Source of the DNA: Luminiphilus sp.
GTDB taxonomy: Bacteria > Pseudomonadota > Gammaproteobacteria > Pseudomonadales > Halieaceae
Reading direction: 5' to 3'
DNA length: 39,998 bases
Assembly: GCA_029242325.1 (NCBI GenBank)
Contig: JAQWUD010000012.1
Location: 1 to 39,998 of the forward strand
A model generated the notes under the pieces. It had not been told where the DNA came from. It made no database searches and was given only the letters and a program-made list of their open reading frames with translations. Both the position numbers and the translations under genes were made by a program. Below are positions 24,430 to 33,790 of this stretch, one piece after another. The stretch's first letter is position 1. Each line of letters starts with the position of its first letter.

Positions 24430-25302
24430 ATGAATAAATTGGTCAGCGCTGAGGAAGCGCTGTCTGTCATTAGGGACGGCATGACCGTTGGGATCGGAGG
24501 CTGGGGCCCGCGCAGAAAACCGATGGCATTGATCAGAGCGTTACTCAGGAGTGACGTCCGCGATCTCACTATCGTCGCTTATGGTGGCCCGGACGTGGGC
24601 CTGTTGTGCGCCGCAGGAAAGGTGAAGCGGGTGGTATTCGCCTTTGTCTCGCTGGATTTTATGCCCCTGGAACCTGCGTTCCGTCACGCGCGAGAACAGG
24701 GCGCGATTGAGGTGACAGAAGTCGATGAGGGCATGTTACTTCTTGGGTTACGGGCGGCCGCCTGGGGGTGTCCCTTTATCCCTACCGCCATTGGATTGGG
24801 AACCGACGTTATTCGCAACGCGCCGCACATTCAGGTCGTCGACAGCCCTTATGACGACAAGGAATGGGTGGCGATGCCGGCACTGAATCTCGATGTGGCA
24901 CTGGTGCACGCCACGCGATCGGACACCTCCGGGACATGCGAGATCGCGAGTCCCGACCACTACATGGACGACTGGTTTGTCAGAGCAGGGAAGCACAGTA
25001 TTGTCTCGGTCGACGAGCTGGTAGAACGAGATTATTTTCATGATGCAGAGGTCGCGAGAAGGGTTTTTTGGGAACGAAATTGCACCCAGGCCGTTGTGCT
25101 GCAGCCTGGTGGTGCGCACCCGACCTCTAATGATCCGCTTTATGGTTTTGATGTCTCGCACTTCAAGCGGTATGCCGAGCTTATCAGTGAGGCGGGGTTC
25201 ACGGGGTGGGCCGAAGCCTATCTTGGAGAAGACGAGACCGCTTACCAACAGTCAGTGGGTGGGCTCGATAGTATTCGGGCATTGCCCCTGCCGGTTTACT
25301 GA
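24430..25302 (+). CDS. ipdA: IpdA, alpha subunit of COCHEA-CoA ring-C hydrolase
   Basis: 290 residues, CoA-transferase family I alpha subunit. The N-terminal VGIGGWGPRRKPMALIRALL and the following LTIVAYGGPDVGLLCAAGKV are characteristic of the IpdA/glutaconate-CoA-transferase-like group. Mycobacterial IpdA is nearly the same length. IpdAB does not transfer CoA; it hydrolytically opens the last ring of COCHEA-CoA to MOODA-CoA. The second subunit follows after 9 bases. The Comamonas counterparts are ScdL1/L2. It heads a long plus-strand operon that includes the later beta-oxidation enzymes. Identity rests on motif likeness and very strong context. Confidence 0.92.
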   Translation: MNKLVSAEEALSVIRDGMTVGIGGWGPRRKPMALIRALLRSDVRDLTIVAYGGPDVGLLCAAGKVKRVVFAFVSLDFMPLEPAFRHAREQGAIEVTEVDEGMLLLGLRAAAWGCPFIPTAIGLGTDVIRNAPHIQVVDSPYDDKEWVAMPALNLDVALVHATRSDTSGTCEIASPDHYMDDWFVRAGKHSIVSVDELVERDYFHDAEVARRVFWERNCTQAVVLQPGGAHPTSNDPLYGFDVSHFKRYAELISEAGFTGWAEAYLGEDETAYQQSVGGLDSIRALPLPVY

Positions 25303-25311
25303 GGTCTTGCC

Positions 25312-26118
25312 ATGAGGTTCTCATTGGCTGAGCTGATGGTTTGTGCTGCGAGTCGGGTTTTTGATGACGATGGTGAAGTCCTGGCAACGGGTATTGGGCT
25401 GTTGCCACGGTTGGCCGCGAGCCTGGCAATGCTCACCAGTAACACTGACTTGATGATGACCGACAGCCAATCCTTCATATTGTCGAGGCCCAATCCGGTG
25501 AGTGGATTCCGCGGCCACTCGGGACAAGCCAACGAAAATTGGATGGGGTTCTCACGCATTTTTGACAACGTATGGAGTGGTTCGCGCCATGCATTGGTAG
25601 GGCCAAGTCAAATCGATCGGTTTGGGCAAACTAATATCTCCGCGCTTGGCGGCACCTATGCCGCTCCAAAAGTCCAGCTATTGGGGGTGCGCGGTTTTCC
25701 CGGCAATTCTATATGCCACGCCAATTCCTTTTTCGTGCCGAAACATTCCAAGCGAGTATTTGTTGAGCGCGAGTGCGACGTGGTGTGCTCCATCGGCTAC
25801 AACCCGGAGCGATTGCCGCGCGGCTATGCTCTTGAAGACATCGATATCCGGCAAGTGATTACGGACCTGTGCGTCATGGACTTTGCCGGCCCTCAACAGC
25901 ATGCCAGAGTGGTGTCTTTGCATCCTGGCGTGACGCTGGATGAGGTGCGTAACAACACCGGATTTGATCTGGCGGTGAGCGATACCTTGGCGGAGACGGC
26001 GGTGCCCACGACAGAGCAGTTGGCAGTCATCGCGCAACTGGATCCTAACAATACGCGCGCTAAACAGTTGAAGGATGATCCACCCGGTGTTCGCGTAAGT
26101 GAGCGCGGACCCGCCTAA
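25312..26118 (+). CDS. ipdB: IpdB, beta subunit of COCHEA-CoA ring-C hydrolase
   Basis: 268 residues, CoA-transferase beta-subunit-like. IDRFGQTNISALGG, VRGFPGNSICHANSFFVPK and YALEDIDIRQVITDLCVMDF are the IpdB-type segments. The mycobacterial protein is slightly shorter (about 250). It pairs with IpdA as a heterotetramer; the joint enzyme cleaves the ring-C beta-diketone of COCHEA-CoA. GAGG precedes the ATG by 7 bases, just after the ipdA stop. A 40-base gap with AGGAG separates it from the enoyl-CoA hydratase downstream. Confidence 0.92.
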   Translation: MRFSLAELMVCAASRVFDDDGEVLATGIGLLPRLAASLAMLTSNTDLMMTDSQSFILSRPNPVSGFRGHSGQANENWMGFSRIFDNVWSGSRHALVGPSQIDRFGQTNISALGGTYAAPKVQLLGVRGFPGNSICHANSFFVPKHSKRVFVERECDVVCSIGYNPERLPRGYALEDIDIRQVITDLCVMDFAGPQQHARVVSLHPGVTLDEVRNNTGFDLAVSDTLAETAVPTTEQLAVIAQLDPNNTRAKQLKDDPPGVRVSERGPA

Positions 26119-26158
26119 ATTTACCTTGTGCGACTGAGACGGCAGAGGAGAGAATGCA

Positions 26159-27034
26159 ATGAGCGATAGCGAAAAAACTGTTGCAGCTGATGAGCAGGAC
26201 ATCGTCCGCTATGAGGTCGCAGAGGGCGTTGCCTGGGTTACGATGAACCGGCCGGAGTACCACAACGCCCAAAATGGCCGCATGACCTACTTATTGGACG
26301 ACGCGTTCAAGCGCGCAGTCGCTGATGACGCGGTGAAGGTCATTGTCTTGTGTGGCGAGGGAAAGAATTTCTCTGCGGGGCACGATATCGGCACGCCGGG
26401 ACGCGACGTCCATTTGAGTCAGGACCGCGTCACAATGTGGTACGACCATGCCGATAAAGAGGGGGGGGAGTTTCTATACGTTCGGGAAGCAGAGGCCTAT
26501 TTGGGTATGTGCCGTCGTTGGCGCGAGATTCCCAAGCCCACCATCGCGGCTGTGCAGGGTGCCTGCATTGCGGGCGGGCTGATGTTGGCTTGGGTGTGTG
26601 ATCTGATTGTTGCAACCGATGATGCTTATTTTTCTGATCCTGTAGTGCGTATGGGTATTCCGGGCGTCGAATACTTTGCTCACCCCTACGAACTTAACCC
26701 GCGGATCGCGAAGGAATTTCTGTTTACCGGTAACAAGATGGGAGCAGAGCGGGCCTATCAGATGGGTATGGTGAACCAGATCAGCACGCGGGATAACCTT
26801 GCGGAAGACGTGCAGGCAATGGCACTGAAGATTGCGGCGATGCCGCGGCTGGGTCTGGCGCTGACCAAACAAGCGATCAACAACGTCGAGGATTTGCAGG
26901 GTAAGCGCTCCGCAATGGAAGCCGCTTTTGCCTGGCATCATTTCACACACGTCCACAACGACTTGACCACGGGTAGTAAGTTGGGCGGTATGAATGCAAA
27001 GTCCATGGCGAAAGCCAACAAGGAAGACAGCTGA
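26159..27034 (+). CDS. Enoyl-CoA hydratase (crotonase), ring C/D pathway
   Basis: 291 residues, crotonase fold with the oxyanion loops GEGKNFSAGHDIG and QGACIAGGLMLAW, then VRMGIPGVEYFAHPYEL. It is longer than EchA20 at 15957 and differs in the active-site segment, so it has another role. In Comamonas, ScdN is a hydratase acting on the C/D-ring enoyl-CoA made by an ACAD, and this gene could play that part, but the link is by context only. A 30-residue C-terminal extension beyond the usual crotonase length is rich in Lys and Asn. It sits between ipdB and the fadE31-like gene, with AGGAG ahead of its ATG. Confidence 0.85.
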   Translation: MSDSEKTVAADEQDIVRYEVAEGVAWVTMNRPEYHNAQNGRMTYLLDDAFKRAVADDAVKVIVLCGEGKNFSAGHDIGTPGRDVHLSQDRVTMWYDHADKEGGEFLYVREAEAYLGMCRRWREIPKPTIAAVQGACIAGGLMLAWVCDLIVATDDAYFSDPVVRMGIPGVEYFAHPYELNPRIAKEFLFTGNKMGAERAYQMGMVNQISTRDNLAEDVQAMALKIAAMPRLGLALTKQAINNVEDLQGKRSAMEAAFAWHHFTHVHNDLTTGSKLGGMNAKSMAKANKEDS

Positions 27035-27037
27035 GCC

Positions 27038-28204
27038 GTGGACCTTACCTATACCCCAGAGCAGGAGATGTTCCGGGCCGAAGTGCGAGATTGGCTCGCA
27101 CTGCATTCGCCCACGAAACCGCTTGCGTCTTTTGATACCGAGGCTGGATTTGCCGCCCACCGCGAGTGGGAGAAAACCCTTTCGGCAGGTAACTGGGGGA
27201 TGGTGACATGGCCCGAGGCCTATGGGGGACGAGGCTGTGATCTGATTCAGTGGCTGATATTCGAAGAGGAATATTACCGTGCGGGTGCCCCCGGTCGAGT
27301 CAATCAGAATGGGATATTTTTATTGGGCCCCACGTTGATGGAATATGGCTCAGATGAGCAAAAAGCGCGCTTTTTGCCCGCCATGGCCTCGGGAGAAGAG
27401 ATTTGGGCCCAAGGATGGTCGGAGCCAAACGCCGGCTCGGATATGGCAGCGATTCGTTGCCAGGCGCGGCGGGAAGGGGGTGAGTACGTCATCAATGGCC
27501 AGAAAATATGGTCAACACGAGCCGTGTATGCGGACTGGTTATTCGGACTGTTTCGCACGGACCCCGACTCCGAGCGACACCAAGGGCTGTCAAAGATACT
27601 GGTACCTCTCACTGCGCAAGGGGTGACGGTCCGACCGATCAGGCAGCTTAACGGCCTGTCGGGTTTTGCCGAGATATTTTTCGATGATGTAAGGGTGCCT
27701 GCTTTCAATTTGTTGGGAGAGGAGGGCGCCGGTTGGCAGATCGCTATGGCCACCGCGGGTTTTGAGCGGGGCCTCATGCTCCGCAGTCCTGCGAGATTTC
27801 AGCAGGCCAGCCGCAGATTGGTGGAACTTTACCGGCAGCATGGCGAAGACCGCCTCGACCCGTCGGTAGAGGATGATGTGGTCCGGTGCTACATGGATGC
27901 TGAAGCCTACGCGCTCTCAACCTATCAGACCGCTTCCCGTCTGGTAAAAGGAGGGGGAATCGGTCCCGAGGCAAGCTGCAACAAAATTTTTTGGTCCGAG
28001 CTGGATCTCCGGATCCATGAGACAGCACTGCGCATATTGGGTCCGCGCGCCGAGCTGCAGCCAGATAGCGCCCTACTGGCGGACGAATTGGGGAGTTGGC
28101 TGGATGGTTTTCTCTTTGCGCAATCGGGGTCCATCTATGCGGGCACCAATGAAATTCAGCGCAACATTATCGCCGAGCGTGTGCTTGGCATGCCAAGGCG
28201 TTAG
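27038..28204 (+). CDS. fadE31: FadE31-like acyl-CoA dehydrogenase (catalytic-Glu subunit)
   Basis: 388 residues. WAQGWSEPNAGSDMA, NGQKIWSTRAVYADW and GTNEIQRNIIAERVLGMP are ACAD hallmarks. GFERGLMLRSPARF contains Glu243, aligned with the catalytic base of isovaleryl-type ACADs. The segment FEEEYYRAGAPGR and the RSPARF stretch match mycobacterial FadE31 from memory. The RxQFG FAD element is missing and is provided by the next gene, so a heterotetramer is predicted. FadE31-33 act on C/D-ring CoA intermediates after ring opening. The start is GTG at 27038, with AGGAAG 11 bases before. The gap to its partner is 8 bases. Confidence 0.87.
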   Translation: MDLTYTPEQEMFRAEVRDWLALHSPTKPLASFDTEAGFAAHREWEKTLSAGNWGMVTWPEAYGGRGCDLIQWLIFEEEYYRAGAPGRVNQNGIFLLGPTLMEYGSDEQKARFLPAMASGEEIWAQGWSEPNAGSDMAAIRCQARREGGEYVINGQKIWSTRAVYADWLFGLFRTDPDSERHQGLSKILVPLTAQGVTVRPIRQLNGLSGFAEIFFDDVRVPAFNLLGEEGAGWQIAMATAGFERGLMLRSPARFQQASRRLVELYRQHGEDRLDPSVEDDVVRCYMDAEAYALSTYQTASRLVKGGGIGPEASCNKIFWSELDLRIHETALRILGPRAELQPDSALLADELGSWLDGFLFAQSGSIYAGTNEIQRNIIAERVLGMPRR

Positions 28205-28212
28205 ACAGCGCT

Positions 28213-29343
28213 ATGGATTTTACATTCAGTGCCGAGCAGCTTGAATTTCGTGATGCCTTGAACGCCCTACTGCGCGAGGAGGTGACTGGCGAGCGTATCA
28301 GGGCCCGTTGGGAGAGCAATACGGGCTGGGATGAAGGTTTGGAGGCGCAGTTGCTTTCAATGGGCGTGTTCAGTCTGATGTTCCCGGAGAGTCTCGGTGG
28401 TCTGGGTTTGGGTATGGTTGATTCGGTCCTGCTTGCCGAAGCCTGCGGTCGTGTTGTCCTGCCGGAGCCGGTGGTGGAAACGATGATGATCGCCTCGCCC
28501 CTGTTAGTCGATATTTTGGATAGGGGCCTGGGTAATGGGTCTGTTCAGGCAATCGTCGACGACCTGATGGCGGGAAAATCGCGGATAGCCGTCTCTCATC
28601 CCATCAATCCGCACCTGAACTTTGCTGCGCGGGCGGACTGGATCATGGCGGGGTCGGGCGACGGTGTGTACCTCTTACCTGTGGATGCCATTCAACTCAC
28701 TGCGCGAAAAAGCGTTGACCCCAGTCGGCGTCTGACTGAAATCCGATTTGATCCACTGCCCGAGTACTGTCTGGCGCAGGGTGAGGTAGGGGCTGCCTTA
28801 CTTCGAGCGGTATTGAACCGCGGGGGGCTAGCGACAGCTGCTCAACTCCTAGGGCTTGCTGAAAATTTGATTCAACAGAGTGTTCAGTATGCGGGGGATC
28901 GCACACAATTTGGGCGCCCAGTGGGTGCCAACCAGGCGGTCAAGCACCTGCTGGCCGATGTGGCGGTTCAATTAGAATATGCGCGGCCAGTGATTGCGCG
29001 TGCAGCTTACACAGTGGGTTTTTCGCCTGAGCGAGCAGATTTTGCTGTCTCCCATGCCAAGCTTGCGGCCACCCGGGTTGCGGCCCTCGCTGCGCGTTAC
29101 GCGATACAAGTGCATGGCGCAATGGGCTACACCTGGGAGTGTGACGTTCAGATCGCGGCCAAGCGTGTGTGGGCCTTGATTAGCGAGTGGGGTGAGGAAG
29201 GCTTTCACAAAAATCGTATCCACGAATGGTTGCTGCAGCCCAATGCCCTGATAGGGCCCGAGTACACCTTTGGCCGTCGCTCGCTCATGATCCCCAGCAG
29301 CGACGTCGGTCAATGCGCTTCGACCGCAAGAACGACAAAATAA
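28213..29343 (+). CDS. FadE32-like acyl-CoA dehydrogenase (FAD-motif subunit)
   Basis: 376 residues of ACAD fold. The FAD-contact element DRTQFGRPVGANQAVKH is intact and VHGAMGYTWECDVQI is the usual later segment. In the helix where the partner keeps its Glu this protein reads AVLNRGGLATAAQL, with no Glu, so it is unlikely to be active alone. That complementarity with the fadE31-like gene predicts an alpha2beta2 complex. By position it would correspond to FadE32 or FadE33 of Mycobacterium, but those are about 319 residues and I cannot separate them by eye. Followed after 10 bases by fadA6 with a strong AGGAGG site. Confidence 0.82.
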   Translation: MDFTFSAEQLEFRDALNALLREEVTGERIRARWESNTGWDEGLEAQLLSMGVFSLMFPESLGGLGLGMVDSVLLAEACGRVVLPEPVVETMMIASPLLVDILDRGLGNGSVQAIVDDLMAGKSRIAVSHPINPHLNFAARADWIMAGSGDGVYLLPVDAIQLTARKSVDPSRRLTEIRFDPLPEYCLAQGEVGAALLRAVLNRGGLATAAQLLGLAENLIQQSVQYAGDRTQFGRPVGANQAVKHLLADVAVQLEYARPVIARAAYTVGFSPERADFAVSHAKLAATRVAALAARYAIQVHGAMGYTWECDVQIAAKRVWALISEWGEEGFHKNRIHEWLLQPNALIGPEYTFGRRSLMIPSSDVGQCASTARTTK

Positions 29344-29353
29344 GGAGGTCGCC

Positions 29354-30511
29354 ATGACGCTACGAGCAGAAGCATTCATCGTGGACGCGCTGAGGACACC
29401 CACGGGGCGGCGGCGAGGCAGCCTGGCGCAGATACATGGCGCGGATCTAGGCGCGCTGGTTCTCAAGGCACTGATAGACCGCCACGATATTCCCGAGGAT
29501 GAATACGACGACGTGATTTTTGGTTGTGTCGATACAGTTGGCCCTCTGGCGGGTGATATTGCACGAACCTGCTGGCTAGCGGCAGGGCTCTCTGATGCCG
29601 TTCCGGGGACGACGATTGACCGGCAGTGCGGTTCGTCGCAGCAGTCGGTTCATTTTGCTGCTCAGGCCATTATGTCTGGCGCGATGGATGTGGTTGTAGC
29701 GGGCGGTGTGCAGACAATGAGTGCCATACCTATCTCGGCTGCCGTGCTCGCAGGGCAGCCGCTCGGCTTTAATGACCCATTCACCGGCAGCAGTGGCTGG
29801 GTGGAGCGTTACGGGGGTGGCCTGGTCACTCAATTTCGTTCAGCACAGATGATGGCGGATAAATGGTCACTGAGCCGCGAGGATATGGAAGCTTTTGCGT
29901 TGGAGTCTCACCGGCGCGCAAGAGAGGCAAGAGACGGCGGGTTGTTTCAACGAGAGATCTTGCCAGTGAATGGATTGACTGCTGACGAGACGATACGCGA
30001 GACCACCTTGGAGGCGATGGCGGAGCTCGAACCGCTTGCGCCGGAGGGCTCGATTACGGCAGCCGTGTCTAGCCAGACCGGCGACGGCGCATCGGCCGTG
30101 TTGGTGGTATCCGAGGCGGCGCTTGAGCGTTATAACCTGACACCACGCGCCCGGATCGTGCACATGGAAGTTCGGGGAGATGATCCTGTCTGGATGCTGA
30201 CCGCTCCGATTCCAGCCACAGCACGGGCAATGAAGCGCTCCGGTATGAACCTGCAGGATATCGACTTGGTGGAAATCAATGAGGCCTTTGCTCCCGTACC
30301 GATGGCCTGGCTCCATGAGACAGGCTATCCACACGCAAGGATAAACGTGAACGGGGGCGCGATAGCCCTGGGACATCCCTTGGGTGCAACGGGGACCAAG
30401 CTGATGACCACTTTGCTCCATGAGATGGAGCGTCGCGAGGTGCGTTACGGCCTGCAAACCATGTGTGAGGGGGGTGGGCAGGCGAATGTCACGATCCTCG
30501 AGCGGCTTTGA
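29354..30511 (+). CDS. fadA6: FadA6-like acetyl-CoA acetyltransferase (thiolase)
   Basis: 385 residues, about the length of mycobacterial FadA6. The nucleophile Cys92 lies in [29 protein letters not shown] is the conserved Asn-Glu-Ala-Phe motif, His341 is in [10 protein letters not shown] and Cys371 in MCEGGGQAN, so the thiolase triad is complete. FadA6 cleaves MOODA-CoA-derived 3-oxoacyl-CoA, releasing acetyl-CoA during the final breakdown of the C/D-ring remnant. An AGGAGG ribosome-binding site sits just upstream of ATG 29354. Situated between two ACAD pairs in the ipdAB operon, it fits this step well. Confidence 0.9.
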   Translation: MTLRAEAFIVDALRTPTGRRRGSLAQIHGADLGALVLKALIDRHDIPEDEYDDVIFGCVDTVGPLAGDIARTCWLAAGLSDAVPGTTIDRQCGSSQQSVHFAAQAIMSGAMDVVVAGGVQTMSAIPISAAVLAGQPLGFNDPFTGSSGWVERYGGGLVTQFRSAQMMADKWSLSREDMEAFALESHRRAREARDGGLFQREILPVNGLTADETIRETTLEAMAELEPLAPEGSITAAVSSQTGDGASAVLVVSEAALERYNLTPRARIVHMEVRGDDPVWMLTAPIPATARAMKRSGMNLQDIDLVEINEAFAPVPMAWLHETGYPHARINVNGGAIALGHPLGATGTKLMTTLLHEMERREVRYGLQTMCEGGGQANVTILERL

Positions 30512-30521
30512 GGAAACTGGC

Positions 30522-31409
30522 ATGAGGGAGATATGTGCGGGTCGTGTGGCCATTGTGACTGGCGCAGGCGGGGGGCTTGGTGCGGCGCATGCGCGTGCCT
30601 TGTCGGCCGCCGGCGCGAAGGTGCTGGTAAATGATATTGATCTCGAGGCGGCTGCAGCGGTGGTGGCTGAGATTGAGTCGGCGGGCGGCGATGCGGTGGT
30701 GAACCCCTCAGACATCACTGATTACGACAGCGCCGGTGAAGCTGTGAAGCAGGCTCTCGATTGCTTTGGCGATTTACATTGCGTGGTTAACAATGCTGGC
30801 AACAACCGAGACCGCATGTTCGCCTCTCTGAGCGAGGCGGATTGGGATGCGGTGGTGGCGGTGCACCTGAAGGGGCATTTTTGTATCAGTTCACACGCCG
30901 TTCAATACTGGCGTCATCAGGTGAAGTCAGGCCGCACTGTCAGCGGTCGGATTATTAACACCACCTCGGGCGCAGGGCTGCAAGGGTCGATAGGTCAGTC
31001 AAACTATGCGGCTGCTAAAGCGGGTATTGCTGCGCTGACGATTAATCAGGGCGCTGAGTTGGCGCGTTACGGCGTCACCGCCAACGCAATCTGTCCGGTT
31101 GCACGTACCGGTATGACCACAGTGGTGCCCGAAATGGCGGCTCGTATGGCGCCACCGGGCGATGGCAGCTTCGACCATTTTGCTCCTGAGAATGTGTCAT
31201 CAGTGGTGGTCTGGCTGTGCTCTCCTGAGAGTGCTCACGTCACGGGCAAAATCATAGAGGCCGAAGGAGGAAGAATTGCTTTGGCGGAAGGGTGGCGGAG
31301 TACGGAAGGCGTCAGTCAGGACGCGCGCTGGGAACCTAGGGACGTCGGTACGGTCATGACCCGGCTCCTGGAGGTAGAGAATCCACCGCAGCAGGTGTGG
31401 GGCTCGTGA
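30522..31409 (+). CDS. SDR dehydrogenase, Rv3548c-like, MFE-2 type
   Basis: 295 residues. TGAGGGLGAAHARAL and VVNNAGNNRDRMF are the cofactor motifs of the multifunctional-enzyme-2 (17beta-HSD4) SDR group. INTTSGAGLQGSIGQSNYAA carries Ser and Tyr, and the next residues the Lys. This stretch and the tail (EAEGGRIALAEGW) match what I recall of mycobacterial Rv3548c, a KstR2-regulon SDR. Members oxidise 3-hydroxyacyl-CoAs, so it may act between a hydratase and FadA6. I chose ATG 30522 since AGGAAA is 7 bases before; the frame is open from further upstream inside fadA6. The exact substrate is not established. Confidence 0.87.
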   Translation: MREICAGRVAIVTGAGGGLGAAHARALSAAGAKVLVNDIDLEAAAAVVAEIESAGGDAVVNPSDITDYDSAGEAVKQALDCFGDLHCVVNNAGNNRDRMFASLSEADWDAVVAVHLKGHFCISSHAVQYWRHQVKSGRTVSGRIINTTSGAGLQGSIGQSNYAAAKAGIAALTINQGAELARYGVTANAICPVARTGMTTVVPEMAARMAPPGDGSFDHFAPENVSSVVVWLCSPESAHVTGKIIEAEGGRIALAEGWRSTEGVSQDARWEPRDVGTVMTRLLEVENPPQQVWGS

Positions 31410-31437
31410 AGTCTGCGGCACAATGGCGGCGCCCTGA

Positions 31438-32598
31438 ATGAAGTTCCGGTTCACGGATGAGCAGCGCATGCTGCAGGAGGGCGCGGAACGCTTCCTCTCG
31501 GAGCACTCGCCCATCGAAGTTGCTCGGCAAGCCGCTATGTTGCCTGGCGGCGTGGATCTCGCGCTATGGGCTCGCATTACGGAAGAGTTGGGTTGGCAGG
31601 CGATTCCGGTAGCGGAAAGCCACGGAGGCCTGGGGCTGGGGTTGGTGGAGTTGGTGGTGCTATTGGAGGCGACGGGTGCGTGTTTGTCGCCAACGCCTTT
31701 CTATGCCACTGCGTTATCCGCGCTCGCGCTCGGTACTGTGTCGGAAAGTGACGGGCAGCAACATCTTTTAAAGTCCATTGCAGAGGGGACCATAGTGGCC
31801 TTTGCTCACACCGCAGCCCAACCAGAGTGGGGCCCCTCAGGTGTTGCGGTATCAGCGATGCCCTCGGGTGACCGATGGTGCTTGAACGGGTCAGCCAGAT
31901 TTGTAATGTGTGGTGCAGTTGCGGAGTATTTGCTCGTCGCAGCGTTATTCGAAGATCAAAAAATCATGTTGTTTAGTGTGCCCTCGACTCACGACGGGCT
32001 GTCTGTGAGCCATCGGATTGCACTAGATCAGACGCGATCCATGGCGGACTTGTATCTGCAGGATGTTGTTGTGGACGGCGCTGCGCTGCTTGCAGTCGAT
32101 TGGGCCGAGGCGCTGGCGAACGTGCTTGATATTGCGAGAATAATGGTCGCAGCAGAGCAGGTTGGTTGCGCGCAGCGCGCGCTGGATATGACGGTGGATT
32201 ATGTCGCTGAGCGCGTTCAGTTCGGCCGAACCATCGCCTCTTTTCAAGCGGTTAAACACAAGGCTGCCGATATGATGCTCAAAGTGGAGTCAGCTCGCTC
32301 GCTCCTCTACTACGCAGCGTGCACCGCGGATTCTTGGATGAGGGGAACCGAGCGCCGTGGGGTGTTGCGCGAGGCTGCGGCGATGGTCGCATCCTCGGCG
32401 GGTGATACGGCGTTTTTTGTTGCAGGCACGGGCATACAGCTTCATGGCGGTGTGGGTATTACCGAAGAATATGATATCCAGCTGTACTTTAAGCGCGCGC
32501 GAGCTCTTGAAGCTTATCTGGGGAGACCGGATGAATCCCGTGAAGTGATTGCGGCAGCGTTGCTCGACACGTCGGAAGCAGGTATCCATGCTGCTTGA
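31438..32598 (+). CDS. FadE33-like acyl-CoA dehydrogenase (FAD-motif subunit)
   Basis: 386 residues. The FAD element ERVQFGRTIASFQAVKHKAA is present, and LHGGVGITEEYDIQLYFKRA is the normal C-terminal motif. The helix that should hold the catalytic Glu reads VLDIARIMVAAEQ, with Ala instead. The next gene (fadE30-like) has the Glu but lacks this FAD element, so the two are predicted partners. Their genes overlap by 11 bases, which supports co-translation. The number in the name is only positional: FadE32 or FadE33 of Mycobacterium are the nearest relatives I can suggest. Confidence 0.82.
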   Translation: MKFRFTDEQRMLQEGAERFLSEHSPIEVARQAAMLPGGVDLALWARITEELGWQAIPVAESHGGLGLGLVELVVLLEATGACLSPTPFYATALSALALGTVSESDGQQHLLKSIAEGTIVAFAHTAAQPEWGPSGVAVSAMPSGDRWCLNGSARFVMCGAVAEYLLVAALFEDQKIMLFSVPSTHDGLSVSHRIALDQTRSMADLYLQDVVVDGAALLAVDWAEALANVLDIARIMVAAEQVGCAQRALDMTVDYVAERVQFGRTIASFQAVKHKAADMMLKVESARSLLYYAACTADSWMRGTERRGVLREAAAMVASSAGDTAFFVAGTGIQLHGGVGITEEYDIQLYFKRARALEAYLGRPDESREVIAAALLDTSEAGIHAA

Positions 32599-33790
32599 GT
32601 TTAGTCAGGAGGACGAGCGCTTCCGCGATGAGGTCGCCACGTGGCTGACTGAGCACCTAATCGGGCAGTTTGCGGATATTCGCGGCCGCGGTGGGCCCGG
32701 TGACGAGCATCACTTTGTGCGAGAGCGAAAAGCCTGGGAGCGATGTTTGGCGGAGGGGGGGTGGACCTGTCTCGGTTGGCCAGAGCAGTGGGGTGGCCGG
32801 AGTGCCACTATCGAACAGCAGGTCATCTTTAACGAGGAGTATGCGCGAGCTGGTGGTCCTGGCCGCTTGGGGCATATTGGTGAAACGCTCACCGGCCCAA
32901 CGCTACTGGCCTTTGGCTCAGACGATCAGAAGCGGCGTTTCTTGCCAGGCATTCGATCGGGTCAGGCATTCTGGTGCCAGGGTTATTCAGAGCCGTCGGC
33001 GGGATCTGATCTGTCTAATATCAAGACCCGAGCGGTATGGGATGCCGAGACAGCGCTTTGGCGTTTTTACGGGCAAAAGGTATGGACCTCTCTGGCGCAC
33101 GCATCGGACTTTATTTTTGTGCTGGCGCGCACCGATCCAAAGGAGAAAGGCCACCGTGGATTGAGCTTTTTTCTTTTGCCGCTGGCGCAGGAGGGAATCG
33201 ACATTCGGCCTATCAAGCAACTGACGGGCACCGCTGAGTTTAATGAGGTGTTCTTTGACGGTGCTGCCTGTGGCGCCGACGATATGGTTGGGGCCCCAGG
33301 GGATGGTTGGCGAGTCGCAATGGGCCTTCTTGACTTTGAGCGCGGCGTATCGACATTGGGTCAGCAGATGCTCTTTCAGGTAGAGCTCGACGAGATCATC
33401 TGTATTGCGCGGGCCAATGGCACTGCACGACAGCCCGCAGTGAGACAACGGATTGCCGAGGCTCACATAGGCCTTCGCACGCTGCGATACAACAGTTTAC
33501 GCATGCTCTCCGGCGGCGAGGACGGTTCGCTTTCCCGTGAAGCCGTAATTTATAAACTCGCATGGTCAAACTGGCACCGTAATCTAGGCAAGCTTGCGAT
33601 GGATGTGCTCGGTCCGGATGCCGAATTGGTGGAGGCCGGGCCATACGAATTGAATCGACTCCAGTCGCTGTTTCTTTTTACCCGCGCCGATACGATTTAC
33701 GGTGGTACCAACCAAATTCAACGAAATCTGATTGCCGAGCGGGCACTGGGTATGCCCAGGGAGCCGCGTGGGGACGCTGCAAAGGAATGA
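32588..33790 (+). CDS. fadE30: FadE30-like acyl-CoA dehydrogenase (catalytic-Glu subunit)
   Basis: 400 residues. FWCQGYSEPSAGSDLSNIK, GQKVWTSLAHASDFIFVLAR, TGTAEFNEVFFDGA, LDFERGVSTLGQQ (Glu251) and GGTNQIQRNLIAERALGMPRE run nearly parallel to mycobacterial FadE30 as I recall it. FadE30 performs the first dehydrogenation of HIP-CoA's propionyl side chain, straight after FadD3. In Mycobacterium fadE30 lies beside ipdF and fadD3; here ipdF follows directly with an ATGA overlap. I use ATG 32588, since an upstream in-frame ATG at 32549 would extend the overlap with the partner gene. Its partner would be the ACAD encoded just upstream. Confidence 0.9.
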   Translation: MLLEFSQEDERFRDEVATWLTEHLIGQFADIRGRGGPGDEHHFVRERKAWERCLAEGGWTCLGWPEQWGGRSATIEQQVIFNEEYARAGGPGRLGHIGETLTGPTLLAFGSDDQKRRFLPGIRSGQAFWCQGYSEPSAGSDLSNIKTRAVWDAETALWRFYGQKVWTSLAHASDFIFVLARTDPKEKGHRGLSFFLLPLAQEGIDIRPIKQLTGTAEFNEVFFDGAACGADDMVGAPGDGWRVAMGLLDFERGVSTLGQQMLFQVELDEIICIARANGTARQPAVRQRIAEAHIGLRTLRYNSLRMLSGGEDGSLSREAVIYKLAWSNWHRNLGKLAMDVLGPDAELVEAGPYELNRLQSLFLFTRADTIYGGTNQIQRNLIAERALGMPREPRGDAAKE

